Part shown: positions 1-8,837 of the stretch, piece by piece
Layout: each line of letters opens with the position of its first letter
How positions within the stretch are numbered: position 1 is the first letter of the stretch
Assembly: GCA_033558025.1 (NCBI GenBank)
Contig: JAUCEF010000011.1
Span: 1,054,001-1,118,000 of the forward strand
Length of the DNA: 64,000 nt
Direction: 5' to 3'
Origin: Phytophthora sp. 'mugwort'
Taxonomy: Eukaryota > Oomycota > Peronosporomycetes > Peronosporales > Peronosporaceae
Position numbers and translations under genes: made by a program
The notes under the pieces: generated by a model
Databases searched by the model: none
What the model saw: the letters and a program-made list of their open reading frames with translations, nothing else
What the model was told of the DNA's origin: nothing

Positions 1-86
1 CGTTCGTGCTGCTCACAATCGTTGCTGCAGCAGGCGGCGCCACTCTTGTTCTCATCAGCACTGTGCTGAACGTCATGATGAAGTAA
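1..86 (+). CDS. C-terminal end of a membrane protein (partial)
   Basis: The window opens inside a reading frame on the + strand that runs from base 3 to a TAA at 84-86. The last 27 residues are almost all hydrophobic (FVLLTIVAAAGGATLVLIS, then VLNVMMK), which reads as the last transmembrane helix of a polytopic membrane protein with a short basic tail. The helix has the small-residue pattern seen in many transporter families, but nothing in this fragment names the family. The gene would end 240 bases before the convergent carrier gene. Confidence is moderate because only one segment is visible; it could also be a chance open frame. Confidence 0.45.
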   Translation, partial: FVLLTIVAAAGGATLVLISTVLNVMMK

Positions 87-325
87 AGGTGAGTGCTGTG
101 TAAACTTTATCAATAGAGGGAAGGTCGCACATCCGTGCTCAACATGAAAATATTGTCGTTATAAATCGTCATGACTTGGTGCTGAACGAACGTCTCGGCT
201 TGACGGTTTCTACTGCTCGCGAACAACGTCCACGCGCCGTCGAAGAGTCGTCTCTTCTCCCTCTATCGCTCACGTGGGTGACATCACCACTGCACTTGGT
301 GGTGGTGCAATTCCTGACAGTCGCA

Positions 326-1323
326 CTACTTAGCGAAGGATTTCTCGAAGTATGCAATCAGGTGTTGTGCCACGGCGAACGAGAAGACAAGCTTGGGCCC
401 AACTACCGACAGCTTCGGGATCAGACCCTTGAACAGAGCGCCACTGCCCTCGGCCTTGAGCAGGTTACGCACGACCGTCATGCCGCTCTCGGGCGAGTCA
501 AAGGGGCGCGACTGAATGCGCGTCTTGATCACATCAAGCGGCTGGGCCACTGCACAAAAAAGTCACAAGGAAACACTGTCAGCAGAGATACAACAAGGCA
601 GCTCCGCCACTCAGAAGCACAAAACGTACCGATAATACTGGCCGAGGCACCGGAGATGGAGGCCACAAAGTTCTGGAAAAAGGTAGCGCTGTTGTAGTCC
701 TCGAGCTGGAAGATGTACTCCTTGGCGAGAGCCGAGCCGCCGAACAGGGCAAACGAGCCAGGCGCGTTACGCGCGGCCGTCCATCCCCAGCCACGGTACA
801 GAGCGAAACCCTCCGTCTTGAAGATGTGGGCCACGCCCTTGCCGGCAATGGCGGCCGGGTTGGTCTGCGCGCGGATCTTGAGTACGTCCAGCGGCAGCAG
901 AGCGATCTCGCCGATGCCGATGAGGCTGCCGGCCGTGGCGTGCATCATGGTCTTAGAGTTACGCTCGCCGAACGTGTGCTCGAAGAAGGCGGCGTGGTTC
1001 TTGGTCATGTAGTCCTTCACCACAGGCTGGCCACCGAACTTGTAGATACGCTGCGAGACCTTGTAGCCGGCCGCGAAGCCCAGGCCCGGGAACAGCGAGC
1101 GATAACGCGCAAACACGGGCTTCTCGTACGCGTCGCGGAAAATGACCTTGTTGAGACCAGAGAGGCCGTGCATGGGCTCCTTGTTGGTCATGAGACGCTT
1201 GGCGATCGTGTCCACGGGGTGGAAGATCATGAGCTCACACAGGCCCGAGCACGTAGAGCCGAGCAGACGCGCCGCCACGACGCCGCCCGTGCTGGTCTTC
1301 TTGTCGTTCGCGACGGTCACCAT
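326..1323 (-). CDS. GGC1: Mitochondrial GTP/GDP carrier, GGC1 type
   Basis: A mitochondrial carrier family protein of 305 residues in two exons (1323-630 and 549-326) split by an 80-base intron (GTACGT...TGCAG). The splice restores the third carrier signature as VAQPLDVIKTRIQ. The other signatures are FHPVDTIAKRL in repeat 1 and LPLDVLKIRAQ in repeat 2, so all three tandem repeats with six helices are present. The repeat-1 motif, the block GQPVVKDYMTKNH and the stretch YRGWGWTAARNAPGSFALFGG match the yeast Ggc1 family, which exchanges GTP and GDP across the inner mitochondrial membrane and affects mitochondrial iron balance. The start at MVTVANDKK was chosen because the open frame upstream is low-complexity and lacks carrier features. 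Length is normal for the family. Function is inferred from family similarity. Confidence 0.9.
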
Positions 1324-2666
1324 TGCTGCTGTTGTCTGTGAGAGCTGGAGTCTGTGAGAGCTGGGTCCGTAAGACGAGGGAAGAGTGAAAATGGCGATCC
1401 GAAAACGGACTGGTCCTCCTGACGTTGCTTGATGTAAGATTTTGGTCGTGCGCCACACCACTGGTACATAAGGTATGAAGTTGAAGTAAGGCAAACCCGT
1501 TCAAGCACCCGTTACTCGTCAGACTTTTATCTTGAGTTTGTATAGATGGTGGTTACAGGCGGGATCGAGGAGTTTCGGTTTTAGTAATACAGTACATGCA
1601 AATGCGCAGTCGGGTGCAGCAGCAGGCAGCAACACCATCCACTGAATTGCAATTTGCCATTTGCACATCATCCTCGCGCAAGACGCTGGTCTTACTCCTG
1701 ACCAGCAGAGCGAGACGCACACCACCGGATTGAGTGGTGCGAACTGCAGTGGCCGTCCTGTAATAATAGTAGTAACGCACATGGCGTAGGGATGGCTGTC
1801 AAAGGCGAGAAGAGGCTTCTTGGGCGGCGAAGGGGTGTTGCCTGTCATGCCGTCGCAGTCGCTCGTTGCTGGCCATTCGGATGCAAGTTAAAGCCGAGCA
1901 CCCTGCGGTGCGCAAGCGCGTGAGCGCTCGCAATCCAAATCACCGCAATGCTTTGATCAACACGCTCGCCGCTTGTGACAGGTATAGTACAGCAGACAAG
2001 CAGCCGCTGCTCTTGTCCGCAACGCTGGTCGTGTGCATGCCTTTAGTTTTGCAGATCCAATACGAGTGGAGCAGCTACTGTTCGTGTCTTTTCCCCTCGC
2101 GCGGCATAGCGTTGCTCGGCGCGGTTGAAGTTGTCGTGTATGTGGGCTGCTTGGGTTGTGGTAAGGCTGTGGGTCTGAGGACGACTTCAGAGTCGTCCAG
2201 ACACGCAGCACAAATTGCCGACTGCGGCGCGCTGGTATCTAGCGGAGCTCTGCCCGGATCTGCTGTTTCTGCTTCGAGGCATGACTCCTTCAGCCCAAGC
2301 AGCCCCCGGTTCAACTTCCAGCTGCCGTGTGGTTGCGCCGTCATCTTTGGCGCACGAGTATCTATGCTGCACCTTCAAATCCTGTGTGCAAGTAACCAGA
2401 TTATTGATAGCAACGGCTGAAGTTGAAACGGCGCGCGTGAATTTACTGCTTGGCACCGCAAATCTTGCGTCTGCTTCCGGTCAGGTTGGCGATAACAGCT
2501 CCCCGAACTACCGTAAAGTTGTGCAACCCAGTGTGACAGTTGAGAGTTGAGCCATTCAGTTGCTTCATTACACGCAGTCAACCACCCTTCAGTTCAGCTA
2601 TCCGGACGCAGCTTACAGCGACGAAGAGGTCAAACAACTAGTCACCATCGCCATCGACTGAGTCTT
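1324..2666. other. Intergenic, no supported gene
   Basis: About 1.3 kb between the carrier gene and the Rieske gene, which both read leftwards. It contains the promoter side of the carrier gene and the 3' side of the Rieske gene. Open frames up to 184 codons exist on both strands (for example + 1866-2420), but they overlap one another, show no family motif and have no convincing splice partners. No RNA gene was recognised. Confidence 0.5.
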
Positions 2667-3517
2667 CTACTTCAGCGGTTTGCGCGCTGCTTGGTCCATC
2701 TGCTCGTACAGCTTTAGCCGCGCCATGGTTTTCTCATGTAACTGCTGCTGCACCTCCTCCACCTCCGACGTCTCCGAGAGCTTTGCAAGTGCCTCTGCCA
2801 GCTCTCGCTGCTTTTCGCGCTTGTACGCCTCCGGCTCCTGGCTGTCATAAGCTGGCATTGATGCGAACCTCGCGTTGGACTGATCGGTCAGTAAAACGAC
2901 GTCCTTCCCTTCTACTTCCACCCGGAGCTCGTCCAGCCCCTGCCAACACCACGACGCAGCAGCAGTAGCGGATAATGATAGGTAAGTCATGTCCGTCGTC
3001 TTCACGTTAATGCTGTACCACGCACCCGCAGTGCTTTTCTCGACGAAATGGGGCCTTGCAGGCAGATCCCTGTGTCTGGATCGAAGAACGCAGCGTGAGC
3101 CTTGCAGTGAATAAAGCCTTCGCAGAAGAAGTCACTGTCATCAAAGTCCAGTTCCAGCATCGCGTGCGGACACCTATCCAAGGCCAAAGAGCGTCAGGTT
3201 GCAATCAAAACACGGAGCTGTAGTAGCTCCAGCCGCTATATAAGTATTGACACGCACCTGTTGATGAATGCACGGGGCCGTTGCGTCTTCTCGTTGAAGA
3301 AAACGAAGCCAGTGGCCAGGAGGTCTCGACGCCGACGAGTCTTCGCGTCGGTCTTTGGTGCCGCTTCCTCCGACTCTGGAGGGTGCAAAAGGAACTTGAT
3401 TCCTTTGCCCTGCAGGTCTCGCAGCTCCTGTAACGAGCATAACACGCGACGGCTGGTCGCGGCGGTCGAGAACGCGCGGCCACTTCGACGCAGGAACATG
3501 GCGATCGTCGATCGCAT
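2667..3517 (-). CDS. Mitochondrial Rieske [2Fe-2S] domain protein
   Basis: Three exons (3517-3258, 3173-3026, 2939-2667) encode about 226 residues; the introns of 84 and 86 bases both begin GTGCGT. The first 20 residues are basic and hydroxylated without acids (MRSTIAMFLRRSGRAFSTAA), typical of a mitochondrial presequence. A Rieske domain follows: the first splice creates INRCPHAMLELDF, whose Cys-Pro-His is the first cluster-binding pair, and IHCKAHAAFFDPDTGICLQGP carries the second pair Cys-x-x-His. The order and spacing fit Rieske proteins of the ferredoxin or nitrite-reductase small-subunit type rather than the bc1 subunit, because there is no transmembrane anchor. The last 80 residues are charged and probably form a helix or coiled coil. 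The redox partner is unknown. An alternative start is the Met seven codons in. Confidence 0.8.
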
Positions 3518-3660
3518 TGTGTGTGCGGCTTAGAATGAGCGCTTCCGATTGGTAGATAGACGCGACCACCGAAAGGCAACTTCTTTTTAAATGGCTGAAT
3601 AATGATATTGGTTGCATTGTTTTGACATGACACACGTCGTACTATCCTATTCGATTATGT

Positions 3661-6207
3661 TCAGGCTAGTATTGCCGCTGCGCGAGGACAATCAGCGGCG
3701 GCAGGGGAGGAAGTGTTCTCTCCGGTCTTTACGGAGAACACCGGAGTGGGTACGCGCAGGTGCATGGAAATCTGCTGCGCGTAGGCGAAGTACGTCTTCA
3801 CGTGGGTCTTGTACTCGGTGACGGAGCGCTGCACGACAGGCCAGGGCACAGCGTTCACCCAGGAGGATGCCAGTCGAACACGCGCCCGACGCTTAGTCAT
3901 CTGCGTGTATCGAGTCACAATCTGCTGAAGTGGGACGTCGAAGGCGTCCCAGCTAGCAATACTACCAGTGCGTACAAGTCCTGGGATCTCGAACAAACGA
4001 GAGGCCTCGGCACCCATGAGCGCTTCATCCGACTTGGCGCCCAGCACCAGGCGGTTACCCGGGTAAGTCAAGTACAACAGGATGTGGTAGTAGCAGTAGC
4101 GCACGTCGCGATTCCAATGCAGGAAAAGCCTCTTTACATGCGTCGCGAGCAAGTCCGTGAGCTGCAGCTGCAACGAGACTGAAAGTCCCATAAAGTTTTT
4201 GAGCAGGAACAGTTCTGTTGCCTTAAGGATCTCGAAGTGCTCCGAGTCCAAGAGGCACGAGAAGACGTAGCGTAGCACCTCCACGTCGGCACACGAGTGC
4301 TCCTGCTGGGGTTGGCTGTGAGGGTTGGACGTTTCCATAGTCGAGAGCGCCAGAAAGTCTTGCGCAGCTGGTTCATTGATGAAGAAAGCCGGGAACTCCA
4401 CCATCAGCTTCTCCATGTACTGCAGGCACAGAGTGACGTGGTGAGGTAACATGTAGTTGGTGGACCGTAGAATTGTCATTAAGTATTCGTGGATAAATCC
4501 AACGTTCTCGTGCATCATTGACGTCACCTGAACGGCAAAGTATGCGGTCGGCGTGTTGACTTCCTCCAGTCCTCCATCCATCAGCGAAAACGAGTCGCGG
4601 AAGGGATGAGGCTCCTTTTCACTTGCTGAGGCAGTTTCGTTGCCAACCTTCTCCTCAACAGCATCTTGCCACTTGGGTTCGCGTTGTTGGAGCTCTGTCT
4701 GGAACAGACTCTTGGTGACCTCCAAAGTCGCGGCCTTAAGCAGGTCGGCGCCAGGGATGCATTTCCAATCGGTGCGTCCTAGAACCGGCTGGCCTGTAAG
4801 CTGCTCGAAGATTTGCGCGAGGACCAACATGCAGCCGTCAGTGTCGGTCATGAGCTGGTTCAGCATTTCCGCAGATGGCGCCCAGCGGTCTTCACGGTTC
4901 ACGGTCGTGAGGAGGTTCTGGCACTGCGGGTACATACTCAGGTGCCAGTTGTACGGCGTTAGCCGCAGCTTGTCATCGTTCACCGACCTGCCCCGTCCGC
5001 GCGAATTCGCAAACGAAAGGGAAAGCGACCTCGAGCTGCCAAATGCAGTGGATGGCACCAGGTTGGTTAGGTTGTCCAGTATGTGGCTGCGTAGACGCGG
5101 AACACGAATATAACTTGTGGCTACGAGCGCGGATAGAAGCTCCTGGTGCTGGTCGAATGGGTTGAATTCCGTGCTGCTGCCGATGGAATCGATAGGACCG
5201 TGCACCGTCTCAAAAGCATATTGAAGCGTCGACTGCTGCAGCTCCAACAAGTGGAGCACCGAGTCACAGAGACGAACGTTGTGGTCTTGGCCTCGCTTAC
5301 ACTTTTTCGTCTGGCCAGACGTGTTCGAATACAACGACGCCCGGTTTCCGTTTTTGGCTGGCGTTGAGACACTATGCGACCGTCGCGAGTGGCGAGAGCG
5401 CCGTCTCGACAGTCGAGACTTGCCGTGTCTCGCTTGGTCCGTTGGCCTGTGGTTCTTGCACCCACCGTGGCCAGCCGCGACCAGCAGAGCATCAAATTCC
5501 TGTCTCCTGATCACCAATGCCAACAGCGTCAAAGCTGCCTGTTCTAGCTGGTGTTTCTTCCCGCTCGCCGCCGCGATTGCGACATCCTTCGAGTGAGCCA
5601 TCGTGTGTCGCAACGAGGGCTCAGGAGTGGCGCCGTCCGCTAGCACGTCGAGGATCTGCACGCAGCACCCCCACAGCTGCAGCATGGCCTTAGCTGCAGT
5701 TTCCAAGGGTATGGGCTTGGCTGAGCGCCTGCTGATCGAGCTGGCAAAGCCGTCCATATCGTCCTCTGTGAGAATAGTAGTGAGCTTATCGATCGTCTTG
5801 GTGCTGAAGTCTCCTCTCCAGCGGATCGTCGTCCTGGAGCTGGAGAGCGACTGCTCAGGCCCCTTGTGGCTGGCGCGATACTGCTCACCCGCGGTTAGTA
5901 TAGTCGTCTGCTCCACGAGCGCGCGTAGCTGCCGAAAGAAGGCAGGCGGCATCAACACCGTGTGCGGGATGCCGTCGCCGTCGCTCATAAGTTTAAAGAC
6001 GTGCGCGCTCGTGGCACCGCGGAAGCCGCCGCTGCTGCGCGAAGACGCCGAGGACGTGGAACAAGTCGACGAGGTGTTGGTCGTAGACGACGTCATGGAG
6101 CCGCGTTGGCGCTTGGTGGACGCGTCGTCGACCGCCATGTTGCTGTGGTGGCGGTGGAAAGGCCGCAGCAGTCGCGCCACCGCGCGCGAGACTCTGCCGT
6201 GCGTCAT
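3661..6207 (-). CDS. Conserved-looking large helical protein, unknown function
   Basis: A single uninterrupted frame of 848 codons from the Met at 6207; the frame is open to 6324, but the extra 39 residues look like untranslated leader. The N-terminus is rich in Arg, His and Ser and may be an organelle-targeting or disordered tail. It is followed by low-complexity serine stretches (SSTTNTSSTCSTSSASSRSS) and a basic Ser/Arg segment around residue 270. The C-terminal 350 residues are Leu-rich with regular hydrophobic spacing, suggesting an armadillo/HEAT-like alpha-helical repeat fold. No catalytic motif was recognised. Complete codon use over 2.5 kb supports a real gene. The start is 1.7 kb from the next gene. 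I do not recognise the family. Confidence 0.75.
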   Translation of the reverse strand: MTHGRVSRAVARLLRPFHRHHSNMAVDDASTKRQRGSMTSSTTNTSSTCSTSSASSRSSGGFRGATSAHVFKLMSDGDGIPHTVLMPPAFFRQLRALVEQTTILTAGEQYRASHKGPEQSLSSSRTTIRWRGDFSTKTIDKLTTILTEDDMDGFASSISRRSAKPIPLETAAKAMLQLWGCCVQILDVLADGATPEPSLRHTMAHSKDVAIAAASGKKHQLEQAALTLLALVIRRQEFDALLVAAGHGGCKNHRPTDQARHGKSRLSRRRSRHSRRSHSVSTPAKNGNRASLYSNTSGQTKKCKRGQDHNVRLCDSVLHLLELQQSTLQYAFETVHGPIDSIGSSTEFNPFDQHQELLSALVATSYIRVPRLRSHILDNLTNLVPSTAFGSSRSLSLSFANSRGRGRSVNDDKLRLTPYNWHLSMYPQCQNLLTTVNREDRWAPSAEMLNQLMTDTDGCMLVLAQIFEQLTGQPVLGRTDWKCIPGADLLKAATLEVTKSLFQTELQQREPKWQDAVEEKVGNETASASEKEPHPFRDSFSLMDGGLEEVNTPTAYFAVQVTSMMHENVGFIHEYLMTILRSTNYMLPHHVTLCLQYMEKLMVEFPAFFINEPAAQDFLALSTMETSNPHSQPQQEHSCADVEVLRYVFSCLLDSEHFEILKATELFLLKNFMGLSVSLQLQLTDLLATHVKRLFLHWNRDVRYCYYHILLYLTYPGNRLVLGAKSDEALMGAEASRLFEIPGLVRTGSIASWDAFDVPLQQIVTRYTQMTKRRARVRLASSWVNAVPWPVVQRSVTEYKTHVKTYFAYAQQISMHLRVPTPVFSVKTGENTSSPAAADCPRAAAILA

Positions 6208-7898
6208 TGCTATCGGATGCTCAGTATGGCTGTCGCTCTCGCTACTACAAACGTTCCTGGGGCCTACCGCGCAAATTCGATACTGACTAGTCAATGGACG
6301 AGTTGCATTGCAACGGTGGTTCAAAAGCGCGGTGGGCAGTAACAGTTACAGAGTACGACCATCATTCCTTCACTTCAACCCCTAAAACGCGACGCATCAC
6401 TTTTTGTTTGACTTGGTTTCACTATTGCTACATGGATACGCCACTGCCGAAAACAACGAGCAGACGAGACACTTTTTTAGAGGGCAACTCGAAGACCGCC
6501 TCGCACAGGACGGCGAGATGACGGCCGAAAATAGCCCGAGAGGACGAGCTTGAGGCGCTCAGCTATAATTGCCGGGCCGCGCGCCTTCGCAGCTCGTTCT
6601 ACTTCACTCACTTGTCCTGCCAGGGTCTGGCGCCGCGGAAACACTTGGTGCAAATTAGTCGTGGTGTAATAGCATCGCGATTCGGGGAATTGCCCTAAAC
6701 TGCTGCGTGGAAGTCAGGCCACAGCTAATACTTACAGCACTTCCCGCCTTCTGCTTCTGGTCGTGAGGTCGAATCTCGCCGCGGGGTCAGCCGCGAGTCC
6801 ATAGAGCAGCGCCGAGTGCTCAAATATATCCAGGACTGATCAGCGGGCGTGCTTTACTATCCAGCGCCAAATGCCGTCATTTGCCATCGTTATGACGTGG
6901 CAAAAGACTTGCGGCGCAAGCCAAAGCCCAAGATCGCAACACAGTTGAATAGGTGCGGCGCAAACAGCACTGCGAAGCTGAAGCGCGTTGGATTGAAGAG
7001 ATATAAGGTGAAATTTCGAGATGTGTGATTGTGCTCGTGATTGTGCTCGACCTCAGCCACAGTTTTTGGCTCCAACGCGCTTGTTTTCGACTGTCCGAAC
7101 TGCAGTTGGGTACATCTACTAAGTATCCTGTGGCAGGATACCCACAGTGAGATGCGACTCGCGTTTCATTTGAGTCGTTCGCAAGTGGGTCCAGTTGCAG
7201 TGAGATATCACGTGTTCCCTCTGCAGAATTTACTTGATATCGGGCCACCGCTGTTAGTGCCTCGTTGGTGGGGCAAATGAGTTCACCCGCTTCCTCAACG
7301 CTGCCGGCCGCAGACCTTCACTTGATAATTGGGTCGATGGGCGAGTGCAGCAAACTGAACTTCTCGCCTTGGATCGCAGCTCGTATGCCCACTGAAACGG
7401 CCCCCCTCTTCGCGACTCGGTATCAAGCCAGAGCAGACGGTTTCGCCGACTGCGACTTGCCATGCGAAGGGGGCCAACTATCTTCGTCGTCGGGCAGCAA
7501 CAAGTCGCTGGGTGCTGCAAACGTTAAGTAAGTGAGTATGCCTCCACTTAACGGTTAAGTTAACGAGCATGATGCTTTTTTGTCGCCGGCGTACCAAGCG
7601 GACAGTGCTGAAAAGACGCGCGACTCGCGCCGCGATTGATGACCAGCGCACGCAGTGCCTCGGCTGTACATGCACTTGGTGACAATTTATGCCGTTATGT
7701 GCTGAGAGTACGTAATGCAGCGGCCATCATTGGGACGCTGACAGCAGACACATGCGGCCACTCTGGTGAGCCCAAGCGTCGTCCGCCGTTACCGGTATGT
7801 CGCAGTTGATTCCGGTATATACCGGTGATTAACCGGTTGAATCCATGTACAGATAGAGGTTAAATAGTTCATGCTCAGTCGCCGCCGCAAATACATAT
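6208..7898. other. Intergenic region between divergent genes
   Basis: About 1.7 kb separating the leftward large-protein gene from the rightward Orai-like gene, so it must hold two promoters. Short open frames (for example - 6877-7248 and + 7265-7531) overlap on opposite strands and show no motif. A T-arm-like string near 6760-6776 lacks a matching cloverleaf. Nothing else is supported. Confidence 0.45.
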
Positions 7899-8633
7899 AT
7901 GTCGGCCGTCGTGGACGCCCTGTTCGGTTCGTACGACGTCAAGAATGCCAAGCAGTGGCGTGACGAGGACCTCCTCCACCGCGAGCAGCAAAAGCAGTGG
8001 CGCGAGGACGCCATCCGCCGCGATACTGAGTGGCGGCGCGCCGATTTGGAGCGCGAGCGGCGCGTGGCCAAGCTCGAATCGGAGAAGCGGCTGATCGACG
8101 CACGCCACCAGCAGCTGCAGACCGTCTCGCAGCTGTCGGCCATTTTGGCTTTCTTCTCCATCATGTTCATCCAGGAGATCAAGTCCGTACAGAGGGACAC
8201 GAGCCAGCCGTTGCTCATCATTTACGGGACGGTCGGCGCACTCGAGTTCCTCTGCATGCTGTTGTGCTCATTGACGTGTACGCTGCTGCTGCTTGCGCTC
8301 ACGAGGTTCGTAACACATACACTGGACGGGGAGGTGCACAGACTGTCGGACGCGGAGCTGGACTCGGTCTCCCCTTTCACGGACTGGTGGGTCGGCAAGT
8401 GCGAGCGCGAGTGGCTACTCGCGTATCAACTTTTTAGAACGGGTTCGTCCTTCTTCTTGGTGGCCATCGGCTTGGTTAGCTGGATCGTCTTCATCAGGTC
8501 CACGCTGGCATCAGTTGCGGTCTCAGTGCTCTGTGTGTGTGGACTGCTGTACTACAACCTAAGGATCGCAAGTCGATGGAGATACCTGGTTAAACCTTCG
8601 AGCAGTAGACGCATGAGTGTGCCGTTGCCTTAA
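7899..8633 (+). CDS. Orai-like calcium channel homologue, copy 1
   Basis: A 244-residue intronless protein. Residues 1-75 are highly charged (DEDLLHREQQKQWRED and following) and likely form a cytosolic helix or coiled coil. Four hydrophobic segments follow at about 79-93, 106-133, 180-197 and 202-217. The first segment (SQLSAILAFFSIMFIQEIK) aligns with transmembrane helix 1 of Orai channels, with a Glu at residue 93 in the position of the selectivity-filter glutamate. Orai proteins form the store-operated calcium pore in animals. Residues next to the filter differ from animal Orai: Gln before the Glu, Lys two after, and Phe at the hinge glycine position. A second copy lies at 11,817-12,739. 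Channel function is inferred from the helix pattern and the TM1 match; it is not proven. Confidence 0.7.
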   Translation: MSAVVDALFGSYDVKNAKQWRDEDLLHREQQKQWREDAIRRDTEWRRADLERERRVAKLESEKRLIDARHQQLQTVSQLSAILAFFSIMFIQEIKSVQRDTSQPLLIIYGTVGALEFLCMLLCSLTCTLLLLALTRFVTHTLDGEVHRLSDAELDSVSPFTDWWVGKCEREWLLAYQLFRTGSSFFLVAIGLVSWIVFIRSTLASVAVSVLCVCGLLYYNLRIASRWRYLVKPSSSRRMSVPLP

Positions 8634-8837
8634 GCAAACGAATGGGTAAATATTTATCGTGGGGGGAAGCATAAAGTGAGGCTCCTCCTTCGTGATGGTT
8701 CGAGTCGACAAGCACTAAACTGTAATCACTAGCAACTGAGACCCAGCTAGTGAACATGGCACTTCTTGACGTTGTTTATGAGTTCTCTATGTACTAATGT
8801 TCACGTGCATTAACATCGGAAGGGGTGCTTCATGCGT

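Noticed and set aside
713..1341. Open frames on the + strand opposite the carrier gene
   Set aside because: They are antisense to a well-supported carrier with three signatures and arise from its GC-rich codon use.
1866..2420. 184-codon + frame in the intergenic region
   Set aside because: No motif, overlapped by several opposite-strand frames, and composition changes along its length.
6740..6780. tRNA-like T-arm string GAGGTCGAATCTC
   Set aside because: No acceptor stem, D-arm or anticodon arm could be fitted upstream.
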